A stretch of DNA of 64,000 bases from Faecalicatena faecalis (GTDB taxonomy: Bacteria > Bacillota > Clostridia > Lachnospirales > Lachnospiraceae). Positions within the stretch are counted from its first letter, which is position 1. Every line of letters starts with the position of its first letter. The position numbers and the translations under genes were made by a program. The notes under the pieces were generated by a model. That model saw only the letters and a list, made by a program, of their open reading frames with translations, had not been told where the DNA came from and made no database searches. The DNA lies in contig NZ_JABACJ020000016.1 of NCBI RefSeq assembly GCF_012524165.2, positions 45,118 through 109,117 of the forward strand, read 5' to 3'. This document shows positions 15,430 through 24,991 of this stretch, piece after piece.

Positions 15430-17418
15430 ATGAACAGTAAATACCAGAAACTCTTTACCCCGATGCAGATCGGCAATGTCACGGTAAAGAACCGTTTCGT
15501 CATGGCTCCCATGGGACCATTGGGACTCAGCGATGCACTCGGCGGATGGAACGAACGCGGTAAAGAGTACTACACGATGCGTGCAAAGGGCGGCACCGGA
15601 CTGATTATTACCGGAGTCACCTTTGTCGATGATGAAGTCGAGGAACACGGACTTGGTGCGGTTGCTTCCCCGACACATAATCCAGTAGCTTTCGTCCGTT
15701 CCAGCAAGGAAATGACAGAGCGCGTCCACGCGTATGGTGCGAAAATATTCTTACAGATGTCCGGCGGGTTCGGACGAGTGACAATCCCTACCAATATCGG
15801 CGAATACCCTCCGGTCGCACCGAGCCCGATTCAGCACAGATGGCTTGACAAAACCTGCCGTGAACTGACCGTTGATGAGATACATAAGATTGTAAAATCT
15901 TTTGGAGACGCCGCAGTGAATGCGAAAAGAGGCGGTTTTGACGGATGCCAGATCCATGCCGTACACGAAGGCTATCTGATCGACCAGTTTGCCATTTCAT
16001 TATTCAACCACAGGACCGATGAATACGGCGGTTCTCTTGAGAACAGACTGCGCTTTGCAAAAGAAATCGTGGAGGAGATTAAAAACCGCTGTGGCGAAGA
16101 TTTCCCTGTCACCTTGCGTTTTTCCCCGAAAAGCTTTATTAAAGGGCTTCGGGACGGTGCTCTTCCGGGAGAAGAATTTGAAGAGAAGGGGCGCGACATT
16201 GAGGAAGGTCTCAAGGCAGCCGAATTACTGGTCGCATACGGCTATGATGCACTGGATGTCGATGTGGGATCTTATGACTCCTGGTGGTGGTCACATCCAC
16301 CGATGTACCAGAAGAAAGGGCTGTACCGTCCATACGCCAGGATGGTGAAGGATACCGTGAATGTCCCGGTCATCTGCGCCGGAAGAATGGACAACCCGGA
16401 TATGGCTCTGGAAGCCCTGGAAAACAAGGAGACTGATTTTATCAGCCTTGGACGTCCGCTGCTTGCCGATCCTGATTATGTGAACAAGCTCAGAAGTGGA
16501 AAATGCGCTTCCATCCGTCCCTGTATTTCCTGTCAGGAAGGCTGCATGGGAAGAGTCGCTTCCTACTCCGGGCTGAATTGCGCCGTCAATCCACAGGCAG
16601 CCAGAGAACAGGATATGGCTTACCGTCCGATACTGAAACCTAAGACCGTGATGATCGTGGGCGGCGGTGTCGCAGGCTGTGAAGCCGCAAGGGTATTAAG
16701 CTTACGCGGACACAAACCAGTCTTATTTGAAAAATCAGAACGTCTGGGCGGGAACCTGCTCCCGGGAGGCGCACCTGATTTCAAAGAGGATGATATCGCA
16801 CTTGCAGACTGGTACGCATATACACTGAATGAACTGGGTGTAGAGGTCCACTTGAATACGGCTGTGACAAGTGACATGGTACGAAATGGAGACTACGATA
16901 CCGTACTCATCGCAACAGGCTCTGCTCCAAAACTGTTTTCACTTGGAAACGATGAACACACCTATTCTGCTGAGGAAGTCCTGCTTGAAAAAGTCGATGC
17001 AGGTGACCGCGTCACCGTGATCGGCGGTGGGCTTGTGGGATGCGAAACTGCGCTCCATCTTGCACAGCGTGGCAAAAAGGTCACCATCGTGGAGGCGCTT
17101 GATAAACTGCTTGCCGTGAATGGACCACTCTGCGCATCCAATAAGGAAATGCTGGAACGGCTGATTCCTTTCCATCACGTCGATGTTATTACTGGTGCGA
17201 AAGCCGTCTCCTTCAAGGATACCAGCCTGACCCTGGATAATGGGCAGACACTGGAAACAGACAGCGTAATCCTGGCAGTCGGCTATCAGTCAGAAAATTC
17301 CTTGTATGAGGAGCTTCAGTTCGAGATACCGGAACTGTACCTGCTCGGCGATGCAAAGAATGTTTCCAATATCATGTATGGAATCTGGGATGCATTCGAG
17401 GTTGCGAATAATATTTAA
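15430..17418 (+). CDS. Old-yellow-enzyme-type NADH:flavin oxidoreductase with Fe-S and FAD domains
   Basis: 662 residues. The N-terminal FMN-binding barrel (1-360) has GFDGCQIHAVHEGYLIDQF and the YGGSLENR motif. Then comes the 4Fe-4S site CISCQEGCMG...CAVNP (about 362-388), and a C-terminal FAD/NAD(P) module with GGGVAGCEAARVL and GGGLVGCETALHL. The size and architecture match 2,4-dienoyl-CoA reductase, trimethylamine dehydrogenase and the bile-acid enzymes BaiCD/BaiH. The substrate is not identifiable: no bai neighbours are present. AGGAGG precedes ATG. It is probably induced through the divergent MerR protein, perhaps by an electrophilic enone-type compound. Confidence 0.92.
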   Translation: MNSKYQKLFTPMQIGNVTVKNRFVMAPMGPLGLSDALGGWNERGKEYYTMRAKGGTGLIITGVTFVDDEVEEHGLGAVASPTHNPVAFVRSSKEMTERVHAYGAKIFLQMSGGFGRVTIPTNIGEYPPVAPSPIQHRWLDKTCRELTVDEIHKIVKSFGDAAVNAKRGGFDGCQIHAVHEGYLIDQFAISLFNHRTDEYGGSLENRLRFAKEIVEEIKNRCGEDFPVTLRFSPKSFIKGLRDGALPGEEFEEKGRDIEEGLKAAELLVAYGYDALDVDVGSYDSWWWSHPPMYQKKGLYRPYARMVKDTVNVPVICAGRMDNPDMALEALENKETDFISLGRPLLADPDYVNKLRSGKCASIRPCISCQEGCMGRVASYSGLNCAVNPQAAREQDMAYRPILKPKTVMIVGGGVAGCEAARVLSLRGHKPVLFEKSERLGGNLLPGGAPDFKEDDIALADWYAYTLNELGVEVHLNTAVTSDMVRNGDYDTVLIATGSAPKLFSLGNDEHTYSAEEVLLEKVDAGDRVTVIGGGLVGCETALHLAQRGKKVTIVEALDKLLAVNGPLCASNKEMLERLIPFHHVDVITGAKAVSFKDTSLTLDNGQTLETDSVILAVGYQSENSLYEELQFEIPELYLLGDAKNVSNIMYGIWDAFEVANNI

Positions 17419-17458
17419 AAAATTGTTGTAAACATAGAAACAAAACCTCTATATATAA

Positions 17459-17513
17459 GAGGCATGAGTAAATGGTCTTTCAATTCATCATTTACTCATG
17501 CCTCTTTATTTTA
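17459..17513 (+). terminator. Terminator of the flavoprotein gene; AGTAAAT stem-loop (copy 2)
   Basis: Perfect 16-base stem GAGGCATGAGTAAATG (17459-17474) / CATTTACTCATGCCTC (17489-17504), then TTTATTTT. Confidence 0.85.
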
Positions 17514-17616
17514 CTTCTTTACTTAATTTCAAGACTTAAATCTCCTGCATAAATATTAACAGATATTTTTCCAAGTATATCATACTGCTCCATATTATCA
17601 TGCTTCCACTATTTTA

Positions 17617-18207
17617 TTATCTTTTTGAAATAACCGTGTCAATCAGGCCATATTTTAGGGCTTCATCCGCACTCATAAAATGATCCCTCTCTGTATCTAG
17701 TTCTATTTCTTCTATCGTACGTCCTGTATTTTCTGCTAAGATGCGGTTTAACCGTTTCTTACTGTTTTGCATATAGTCTGACATAATTTTGATATCACTG
17801 GCAGGGCCTTGAATACCATTGCCATGTATAGCAGGCTGATGTATCATAATTTCAGCATTTGGCAGCGCCATTCTCTTTCCCTTTGTTCCACCTGCTAGTA
17901 AAAACGCCCCAAAACTCGCTGCAAGTCCAACGCATATCGTTGCTACGTCACATTTGATATACTGCATCGTATCATAGATTGCAAATCCGGCGGTCACAGA
18001 TCCGCCCGGGCTATTGATATAAAATTGAATCTCTTTATCAGGGTCCTGTGCTTCCAGAAAAAGTAATTGGGCTACGATCAAGCTTGCTGAGGTTTCACTT
18101 ACTTCTTCTCCTAAAAAAATAATCCGGTCAGCTAAAAGTCTTGAAAAAATATCATAGCTGCGTTCTCCGCGGCTTGTCTGCTCAATCACATAAGGTACTG
18201 TACTCAT
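17617..18207 (-). CDS. clpP: ClpP-family serine protease subunit (accessory paralogue)
   Basis: 196 residues, the normal ClpP length. The catalytic triad is present: Ser98 ([11 protein letters not shown]), His123 (MIHQPAIHG) and Asp175 in [13 protein letters not shown]. The usual AASMGA is AASFGA here. No Clp ATPase is nearby. The ATG overlaps the stop of the upstream AraC regulator by ATGA, so it is translationally coupled to a regulator instead of sitting beside clpX or tig. This suggests a conditionally expressed second ClpP for regulated proteolysis. Confidence 0.92.
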   Translation of the reverse strand: MSTVPYVIEQTSRGERSYDIFSRLLADRIIFLGEEVSETSASLIVAQLLFLEAQDPDKEIQFYINSPGGSVTAGFAIYDTMQYIKCDVATICVGLAASFGAFLLAGGTKGKRMALPNAEIMIHQPAIHGNGIQGPASDIKIMSDYMQNSKKRLNRILAENTGRTIEEIELDTERDHFMSADEALKYGLIDTVISKR

Positions 18208-18650
18208 GCTGCATCCACCTCAATCTTTCTTACAGAAATTCTATATGTTACAGAAACTTTATATGTTACATAGCCAGAATAAACGCGGAAATTCAAGGAA
18301 ATTTTATTTTGCCTGGGCACAAAAACACCTATATCTCTGTACGTTTTAGGCGGATATAAATAAATCTGCTTAAATGCCAGTGAAAATGCCTGCTGTGAAT
18401 TGTACCCTGCTTCATAAGCAATTTCAGTAATCGGTTTCTTTGTATTAACCAGCTTTTGGGCGGCAATCGTAAGTCTTCGCATTTGCAGATATTTGTAAAT
18501 CGTATATCCTGTTTCTTCTGTAAAAATTCGATTTAGATGAAATTTGGAATATCCGATATTTTCTGCTATCTTCTCTAAATCAATTTCATTTTCTAAATTA
18601 TCCTCGATATAGTCAATGACCTTTTTCACAATTTTTTTATGCACGTTCAT
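18204..18650 (-). CDS. AraC-family regulator (short form)
   Basis: 148 residues. Both helix-turn-helix units are intact ([21 protein letters not shown] and [21 protein letters not shown]). They are followed only by a 40-residue tail with no recognisable sensor domain. AGGAGGGATATACT precedes ATG. The tail codes through an 18-base tandem duplication. It is the first gene of a two-gene operon with ClpP, and a GACAA-N2-TTGTC palindrome lies at its promoter, suggesting autoregulation. Confidence 0.9.
   Translation of the reverse strand: MNVHKKIVKKVIDYIEDNLENEIDLEKIAENIGYSKFHLNRIFTEETGYTIYKYLQMRRLTIAAQKLVNTKKPITEIAYEAGYNSQQAFSLAFKQIYLYPPKTYRDIGVFVPRQNKISLNFRVYSGYVTYKVSVTYRISVRKIEVDAA
18230..18265. 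repeat. 18-base tandem duplication inside the AraC C-terminus
   Basis: TTACAGAAATTCTATATG (18230-18247) is followed directly by TTACAGAAACTTTATATG (18248-18265), then a partial TTACATAG. The 18-base unit keeps the frame, adding six residues of the form Y-K/R-V/I-S-V. Confidence 0.75.
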
Positions 18651-18674
18651 AGTATATCCCTCCTAATTTTATCT

Positions 18675-18703
18675 ATTATAACAGCTTATGGACAAACTTG
18701 TCT
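18675..18703 (-). promoter_or_regulatory. Promoter and palindromic operator of the AraC-ClpP operon
   Basis: Minus strand: -10 TATAAT (18675-18680) and a weak -35 AGACAA (18698-18703) with a 17-base spacer. A perfect 12-base palindrome GACAAACTTGTC (18691-18702) overlaps the -35. Confidence 0.6.
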
Positions 18704-18771
18704 TAATAAAAAGTGCTATTCTTGTACATCCCTACAACATTTAATCGACCATTTGGATTTATATAGTAAAG

Positions 18772-18822
18772 GAGAGGCATAAGTAAAATGCACTGATATT
18801 ACTGCATTTACTTATGCCTCTC
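18772..18822. repeat. AGTAAAT stem-loop (copy 3), probable terminator
   Basis: GAGAGGCATAAGTAAA(A)TGCA (18772-18792) pairs with TGCATTTACTTATGCCTCTC (18803-18822). It lies at the 3' end of the transporter operon ending at 18869. T-runs are poor. Confidence 0.6.
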
Positions 18823-18868
18823 TTAACAAAATACATACTTATTCCAAGTGTGGATGTAGGGAAAATGG

Positions 18869-19537
18869 CTATACCACGATCTTCCCATCTTCAATCCTTA
18901 CGATATAGTCTGCCATCTGTGCGATCTCCGGGTTATGCGTGATCATCACAACGGTCTGATGGAACTCCCGGCTGGTGGTCTTTAACAGCCCCACCACGTT
19001 ATCGCTGGTCCTGGTATCCAGGTTCCCCGTCGGCTCATCCGCGAGCACGATGGCCGGCTTTGATGCCAGTGCCCTGGCGATTGCCACTCTCTGCTGCTGT
19101 CCGCCTGACAGATTATTCGGAAGACTGTCCAGCTTGCCATCCAGTCCCAGCATTTTGGCAACATTCATGATAAACTTTTTATCCGGCTTCTGTCCGTCCA
19201 GTGTAATCGGGAAAATAATATTCTCCCATACGTTCAGGGTCGGAATCAGGTTGTAATTCTGGAAGATGAATCCAATTCTTTTGCGCCTGAATACTGTAAG
19301 CTGCTCATCGCTCAGCTTTGATAATTCTTCTCCTGCAATCGTCACCTTTCCACTAGTAGGGCGGTCCAGACCGCCCAGCATATTCAACAGTGTGGACTTT
19401 CCGCTTCCACTCGTCCCCACGATCGCAACAAATGTTCCGCGCTCAATCTGCAGATCCACGCCATCCAGAGCGCGTACCTCTGTTTCCCCTTTCCCATAAT
19501 ATTTTTTCAGTCCTCTGGTCTGTAAGATTGTACTCAT
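18869..19537 (-). CDS. ABC ATPase of MacB/FtsX-type transporter
   Basis: 222 residues from ATG 19537; AGGAGG lies 8 bases upstream, while earlier in-frame ATGs are too close to it or lack a site. Walker A GTSGSGKST, Q-loop FIFQNYNLIPTL, signature [14 protein letters not shown], Walker [14 protein letters not shown] and H-loop MITHNPEIAQMAD place it in the LolD/MacB group. It follows its 869-residue permease, 105 bases downstream. It is a close relative of the ATPase at 24992 and was probably duplicated with its permease. Confidence 0.93.
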   Translation of the reverse strand: MSTILQTRGLKKYYGKGETEVRALDGVDLQIERGTFVAIVGTSGSGKSTLLNMLGGLDRPTSGKVTIAGEELSKLSDEQLTVFRRKRIGFIFQNYNLIPTLNVWENIIFPITLDGQKPDKKFIMNVAKMLGLDGKLDSLPNNLSGGQQQRVAIARALASKPAIVLADEPTGNLDTRTSDNVVGLLKTTSREFHQTVVMITHNPEIAQMADYIVRIEDGKIVV

Positions 19538-19642
19538 TCTCATATCCTCCTGATTTTCTATCAACATATTCATTGCATCTTCTGATTTGACATTTCCTTC
19601 CCGCTTCTCACCGGAGATTCCCATTTTTCAATAGTTCGGCGA

Positions 19643-22252
19643 TTATTCGGCAACCCGCAGCTTTTCCACGATGCTGCCCTTATTAAACATTTTCAGTGCT
19701 ATGACCGGCACAATTGCAGCCACGATAATCAACAGGACGGATACAAGCAATGCCGGAACCAGAGTAAACTGGAAGGTAAAATACCACATACTTCCCAACA
19801 GAATCTTTACCATCGTATATCCCAGCACCACGGACAGGAGCAGACCGATCCCGCAGGCGCCCAGTGCATAGTAGACACTCTCACATATCATCATTCTGGT
19901 GAGCTGCTTATCTGTCATTCCCAGACTCTGCATAGTGGCAAATTCGTGACGACGGGCCAGAATCGTGGTAATCACGGTATTGAGCAGGTTGAGTACCCCG
20001 GCGATTCCGAAGATTGCCCCGATCAATCCGCCGACGAAGTGAATCATCGTGCGCGTCGTCTCGGCACTTTCACGCGCCTTCTCAGCAGATGCATAATTGA
20101 TGCTGGGATCTACTTCTTTCATATACTTTTTCAGGAAGGCAGTCATATTTAATCGTTCTGATTCTTCCACATCAAAGGAATACTTATAGACTACGGGTTC
20201 CTCATATAACTCCTGATAGACACTGGTCGGGAAATAAAGGAAAAGGCCATCGCCTCCGACCAGATTCGTGCCATTGCTGGTATACCCAATCTCTTCATCA
20301 TCTCCGTTTAACGCTGCCTTGGCCAATACAGGCAGTTTCTTTACCGGCTGTCCATCCTGATATACGGTAATGATATCCCCCACATCTACAAAGTTTGCAT
20401 CCTTTCCAATACTCATATCTTTACGGTCAACTCCTACTCCAACCAGTACACCTTCACCGTTTAACATTTTTTCATAAAGTGTATGAGGATCGTGCTCCCC
20501 CTCCTGTATATCCATTCGTGCTATGGAAGATTCCTCCATACCGTATACATTACACATCGGCCGCTTATCATCTCCCAGCGAAAACCAGTAATATTCTTCT
20601 GTCGCCGCATATGTCAGACCAGTTCTTTCATCCACATAAGGATCTTTTGTGGGATGAATCCCAAAATCATAGGTTACATTTGTATCTTCTATGGTATTTT
20701 TATATACTGCAGAAGCATCCTTGACACCCGGCTGTGCCTTGATTGCCTCCATCGTTTCCTGGCTCAGTGCCTGTGTGCGCATGGTAAATCCTTTTTGTCC
20801 GTTGGTGCTGACAGCGTTGACAACTGCAAAGTCCGTACGGATGTTGTAGTTTACCTGTTTCTCCACATCCAGACTGAGTGCTGCGATACCGACGCAGTTA
20901 AGTAATGTCACACAGAGCATTAAGGATACGATGATAAATGCAGTACGGCGTTTATTCCGCCCCAGATTAGACATTGCCAGACGGGGAATACTGGCCCCTG
21001 TTGTACTTCTCTTTTTCGTGCGTTTTCCTGCTGCATTCTCTACATACCGAAACGCCTCAATCGGAGGAATACTGGCTGCCACACGCACTGGTTTCCTGGT
21101 ACTTAAGAAGACTGTAAAAGCTGCAAAAACTGCGGAAGCTATAAAAATCACCGGTGATGGCGAAACGCTGACAGAAATATTCTCATATTCTACAGATAAG
21201 ACATTCATGACCACCGGAAGTGCAGCCTTTCCAACCAGATATCCGACTGCCAATCCCATTGGAATCCCGATACAGGAAAGCCACAATGCCTGCCTGTTGA
21301 TTAAGTGTCTGACCTGCTTTTTGCTCATGCCTACTGTTCTGTAAAGACCGTAGCGCTTGATTTCCTGCATCACGGCAATATCAAATACGTTATAGATTAA
21401 CAGGTAACCGCAGAAGGTAAATAATACAATAAATGCTGCTCCTGTTGCGATGGTATTTTTGTCCAGCGCTGGATTGGTCATACCATTGATGACTCCTGGC
21501 ACGTAATTATCCGCGTTTTGATCTTCTGGTTCTCCGCCTACACTGCGTATCCAGTCATACATTTTATCATTCAGGCCGACTATGCTTTTCGCCGTAAAAT
21601 CGGAGAAATAGGTTCCTGCAATCTCCCTGTCCTGGGGATAGGTAAAATCAAATATTTCCGGATGGGCTTCTGTAAAGGCCTCCCCCGCAACCATCACGCT
21701 GGTCTGGTCATTGTATGCCGGATACCAGCCTGAGACGACCAGTGGAAGGCTGTATTGCTGCTCATGTACAGTGAATTCGACTGTAACCTCTGCTCCCACC
21801 TTAGGTTTTGCACCCAGTTCCCGGATCGCCAGGTCAGAAGCGACGATTTCATCTGCCGCAGCAGGCATTTTCCCGTGGCTTGGATTACAGAAGGTCAGCT
21901 CCGCCTGCGTCTCATCCATAACATCCAGTTCCACATTGTGTCTTACCGTATTCGTCAGAAATCCGACCGGCATCCGCAGTCCGTATTTTTCTATAAAATC
22001 TGCATCCTTTAATGCCGTAAACTGTTCCTTTGTCATATTGCGCAGGTCACCGTCCGACCTGCTTCCTTTCTGCATCTGCATGGTCAGCTTCATAGAATCC
22101 ATGGCCCCCATGCCTGTCGTTGTCACCGTTGTGAACAGAATCGTAGTGAGCATAATTGCCAGCACCGCGATCAGATTCCGCATCCTGCTGGCTTTAAAAC
22201 TCCGCTGCGCCAGAAGATTCAACATTTTTGTTTTTATTTTATTTGCGCTCAT
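19643..22252 (-). CDS. Large FtsX-type ABC permease
   Basis: 869 residues with two FtsX modules: a helix near the N-terminus (LIAVLAIMLTTILFTTV), an extracytoplasmic region, a helix cluster at about 285-400 containing IKRYGLYRTVGMSKKQVRHLI, a second extracytoplasmic domain, and a final helix cluster with RRHEFATMQSLGMTDKQLTRMM. AAGGAGGTAGCGGT precedes ATG. This class couples ATP hydrolysis to movement of the extracytoplasmic domains and is tied to antimicrobial-peptide resistance in Firmicutes. It has its own upstream direct repeats and follows a terminator, so it is probably transcribed separately from the paralogous pair upstream. Confidence 0.92.
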   Translation of the reverse strand: MSANKIKTKMLNLLAQRSFKASRMRNLIAVLAIMLTTILFTTVTTTGMGAMDSMKLTMQMQKGSRSDGDLRNMTKEQFTALKDADFIEKYGLRMPVGFLTNTVRHNVELDVMDETQAELTFCNPSHGKMPAAADEIVASDLAIRELGAKPKVGAEVTVEFTVHEQQYSLPLVVSGWYPAYNDQTSVMVAGEAFTEAHPEIFDFTYPQDREIAGTYFSDFTAKSIVGLNDKMYDWIRSVGGEPEDQNADNYVPGVINGMTNPALDKNTIATGAAFIVLFTFCGYLLIYNVFDIAVMQEIKRYGLYRTVGMSKKQVRHLINRQALWLSCIGIPMGLAVGYLVGKAALPVVMNVLSVEYENISVSVSPSPVIFIASAVFAAFTVFLSTRKPVRVAASIPPIEAFRYVENAAGKRTKKRSTTGASIPRLAMSNLGRNKRRTAFIIVSLMLCVTLLNCVGIAALSLDVEKQVNYNIRTDFAVVNAVSTNGQKGFTMRTQALSQETMEAIKAQPGVKDASAVYKNTIEDTNVTYDFGIHPTKDPYVDERTGLTYAATEEYYWFSLGDDKRPMCNVYGMEESSIARMDIQEGEHDPHTLYEKMLNGEGVLVGVGVDRKDMSIGKDANFVDVGDIITVYQDGQPVKKLPVLAKAALNGDDEEIGYTSNGTNLVGGDGLFLYFPTSVYQELYEEPVVYKYSFDVEESERLNMTAFLKKYMKEVDPSINYASAEKARESAETTRTMIHFVGGLIGAIFGIAGVLNLLNTVITTILARRHEFATMQSLGMTDKQLTRMMICESVYYALGACGIGLLLSVVLGYTMVKILLGSMWYFTFQFTLVPALLVSVLLIIVAAIVPVIALKMFNKGSIVEKLRVAE

Positions 22253-22293
22253 ACCGCTACCTCCTTGCTTCTCTCAATAACAGGATAACAAGG

Positions 22294-22336
22294 CAATGTC
22301 ACATTTGAGGCACATTCAATGTCACAATTTTGTGAC
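22294..22336 (-). promoter_or_regulatory. Direct-repeat regulator site upstream of the FtsX permease
   Basis: On the minus strand TGTGACATTG occurs twice, 23 bases apart (22317-22326 and 22294-22303). The distal copy is also part of the palindrome GTCACAATTTTGTGAC (22321-22336). OmpR-family regulators commonly bind such direct repeats; the regulator at 26711-27397 is the nearest candidate. Confidence 0.5.
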
Positions 22337-22352
22337 GTTGCTTAACAACGCC

Positions 22353-22397
22353 AAAAAAGCAGGATATTTTTCATAAAATTTCTGAAAAATATCCTGC
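22353..22397 (-). terminator. Rho-independent terminator between the two FtsX modules
   Basis: Minus strand: perfect 15-base stem GCAGGATATTTTTCA / TGAAAAATATCCTGC (22383-22397 with 22359-22373) followed by TTTTTT. Confidence 0.88.
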
Positions 22398-22429
22398 TAT
22401 ATAAAATCCACTACAATTCTTTTGGGAAT

Positions 22430-24976
22430 CTATGCATCCATATTCAGCCGTCGTGTAATGCTCTCCTGTTCTGTAACGTGAACAGAGAAAATAGGAAGCA
22501 TGACTGCCAGTATTATAAGCACCGCCATCAATACATGTGCGGGTGCCAGTGTAAAATGGTACGTAAACCACACATCTGGTTCACTTCGATTGAGGTACTG
22601 CACCAGCGGTCCTGCAGCAATCGCTGATATACCATAAACCAAAACTCCAGCCATGACCGTAAATAGTACATTCTCCAAAATCAGTAGTTTCAAAAGCTCC
22701 CCGCGGCTCATGCCCAGACTTCGGTAAACCGCGAACTCTTTACTACGTGCCAGAGTCCTGTGCAGAATCAAGTTGATGAATCCTAAAATCGCAATCAGAA
22801 ATAGGATGGCGCTCAGGATGATTTTGGGTCCGAGCATTGTCCATACAGACATTCTCCCGCCGTCGTAATAAAGCTGTCTGTCAATGGTAAAATAGTTATA
22901 CCCCTTCTCTTCCTGATAGGAATCTACGATCCGTGCCACTTCTTTTTCCTGCCCATTCGGTGCACTGATCAGCAATTCTACTGGTGAACGGCCAGGATAC
23001 TGTTTCTGGAAATTGGCCATTGAAATATAACATTCCAGATAAAATGCGGCATCCGGTTTCACGAACATAGAATTATATGGCCGACGGGCAGTCCCCATGA
23101 CTGTATAATCGGCTTCATCCACGGAAAGAACAGACCCTTCCTTCGGGAGAGGCTGGTCGTAATCATCTGCCTGATTCATCGTATTCTTATTCATACCGGA
23201 CACATAGGCAAAGGGCGCATGTTCGAACATTTCCTGGTCATAGTGTCCTGACAGGTCGAACATTTCATTTGTCATCACCCACATGTATTCCTCTTCCACG
23301 CCATAGACCGCGGCCGATATCGTATGATCTTCTTTCAACTCACGGAAAGCTTCCTCAAATCCCACATATTGCAGATAATCCTGATAATACTCCATGTTCC
23401 GCTCATAGTAGTCCACTATTTCCTTCCAGAGAAAGTCCGTAAGCTTGATTTTTGTCTCCGCATAATAGACCCGGCTGATATTCTGATTCCCCACTGCTTT
23501 ACTAAGCCGTTCGTACAGCTCCGGCGTCAGGCTGTGGTCATCTGGATCATAGAAAACATTATATTTCTGCCCATCCCCTTTGACCAGATAATCAAAAGAA
23601 AATTTATTCGATACAAATTTTTCCAGATCCCGACTGATATACTGCACTGCTACTACACCTGCAAACACCGCAGATACCAGAAGTGCTGCCAAAGCAAATG
23701 CCATACGGCCCTTCTGGCGGGCCACTCCTTTCCAGGCGATGAGAAATAGAGAATTGGGATGATATGTATGCCCGGAAATCTCTTTGTCTCTTTTTGGGTG
23801 ACGCGTTGGATGTCCTGTATAATGTAAGGCAAGTAAAGGAGTCATATGGCTGGCCTTTAAAGCCGGCCAGAAGGCTGCCAGAAAGACCGTCACCCATGTT
23901 CCCAGCAGGGAAAGTACAAAATCATACCAGGGAAGGACCAGACTCATCCCCGGTAAATCATTACCTGTCAGCACAAAGGTAGCGGACACCCACTGCGTTA
24001 GTCCGTATCCTAAAAGCCACCCCAGCGGCACACTGAATAAGACAAGAATTCCCACCCAGTGATAGACCACGCACCTCATCTGCAACGGCGTCATACCGAT
24101 TGTCTTCATACGCCCATAGAACTGGATGTCCAGCTCCAGCATCATCTGGAAGATAGAAAAGAACATCAGAAAACCGCATAAAAAAACAATAGGGCAGTTT
24201 TTCAGAATGGAGGCTGTATGACTTGTGATGCGTTCTGCATTCTCCTCCTGGAAAACCGAATTCACCGTGTACTGCTGCGGATCTGTCACACCGATTTCTC
24301 TGGCAAGCTTCTCTGCCTTCTCCTCGATGTGCCAGGTACGCCAAAGATTCACTCCGGCTGTAATGCTGGCGGTATTTGCCGGCTGCGGGAACTGGTCTGC
24401 CAGTTCATCCGACACCCACATAAGATAGGAATACATATTGGAATCCCAGGTACCTACCAGTGTAAACTCCTGCTTTACAGGTTCTTCTCCCTGTTCCGGG
24501 ACAAAAGAAAGGGTAATGGAATCCCCTACCCTGCTGGACCCTCCCAGTGCATAGGCGGCCTGGACCTCCATGGCAATCTCGTCTGACTTCTCAGGCAGTC
24601 TTCCGCGGGTTGGGACTGCTTCTACCGTAGGTGCATATCCTTTAGAATACGAAGCGAGCTGATAGGAAGCGCCTCCCTCTGATACCGTCCCGACAGACTG
24701 ATACCAGGGTGCCTCCTTCACATCCTTAAGCTCTGAGAGCCTTTCCGCCTGCTGCTTTGTCAGTCCGGTAAAAAGTATATCCGCCTGGGTATTGGACATT
24801 CCGCGGATCTGATATTCATAGCCTGCCCCTTCTGTTGAGACAAGAAACAGGACAAAAGAAAAAATCCCTGTTACCAGGACCGCCATCAGAATGGTCAGGA
24901 CACTGCGGACTTTGTGGAACCGGATTTCGCGTATCGCCAACTTTCGGCAGAGCTTCGTATTGATATGTTCAAACAT
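22430..24976 (-). CDS. Large FtsX-type ABC permease (paralogue)
   Basis: 848 residues. N-terminal helix (VLTILMAVLVTGIFSFVLFLV), extracytoplasmic region, a cluster at about 270-390 with IQFYGRMKTIGMTPLQMRCVV, a second extracytoplasmic domain rich in Tyr and acidic residues, and C-terminal helices with RSKEFAVYRSLGMSRGELLKLLI. It lies 15 bases after its ATPase in the kinase-led operon. It shares architecture with the 869-residue protein, but the sequences have diverged well, so the duplication is old or the two recognise different peptides. Confidence 0.92.
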   Translation of the reverse strand: MFEHINTKLCRKLAIREIRFHKVRSVLTILMAVLVTGIFSFVLFLVSTEGAGYEYQIRGMSNTQADILFTGLTKQQAERLSELKDVKEAPWYQSVGTVSEGGASYQLASYSKGYAPTVEAVPTRGRLPEKSDEIAMEVQAAYALGGSSRVGDSITLSFVPEQGEEPVKQEFTLVGTWDSNMYSYLMWVSDELADQFPQPANTASITAGVNLWRTWHIEEKAEKLAREIGVTDPQQYTVNSVFQEENAERITSHTASILKNCPIVFLCGFLMFFSIFQMMLELDIQFYGRMKTIGMTPLQMRCVVYHWVGILVLFSVPLGWLLGYGLTQWVSATFVLTGNDLPGMSLVLPWYDFVLSLLGTWVTVFLAAFWPALKASHMTPLLALHYTGHPTRHPKRDKEISGHTYHPNSLFLIAWKGVARQKGRMAFALAALLVSAVFAGVVAVQYISRDLEKFVSNKFSFDYLVKGDGQKYNVFYDPDDHSLTPELYERLSKAVGNQNISRVYYAETKIKLTDFLWKEIVDYYERNMEYYQDYLQYVGFEEAFRELKEDHTISAAVYGVEEEYMWVMTNEMFDLSGHYDQEMFEHAPFAYVSGMNKNTMNQADDYDQPLPKEGSVLSVDEADYTVMGTARRPYNSMFVKPDAAFYLECYISMANFQKQYPGRSPVELLISAPNGQEKEVARIVDSYQEEKGYNYFTIDRQLYYDGGRMSVWTMLGPKIILSAILFLIAILGFINLILHRTLARSKEFAVYRSLGMSRGELLKLLILENVLFTVMAGVLVYGISAIAAGPLVQYLNRSEPDVWFTYHFTLAPAHVLMAVLIILAVMLPIFSVHVTEQESITRRLNMDA

Positions 24977-24991
24977 ACTGTCCTGTCCCCC

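Noticed and set aside
14503..15729. Long frame extending the MerR gene upstream by 142 codons
   Set aside because: It crosses the divergent promoter and the flavoprotein gene. MerR homology begins at ATG 15303, which has its own ribosome site.
18204..18650. AraC gene as a truncated pseudogene
   Set aside because: Both helix-turn-helix units are intact, the start is strong, and it is coupled to a complete clpP. Short AraC proteins of this length appear to be a natural form.
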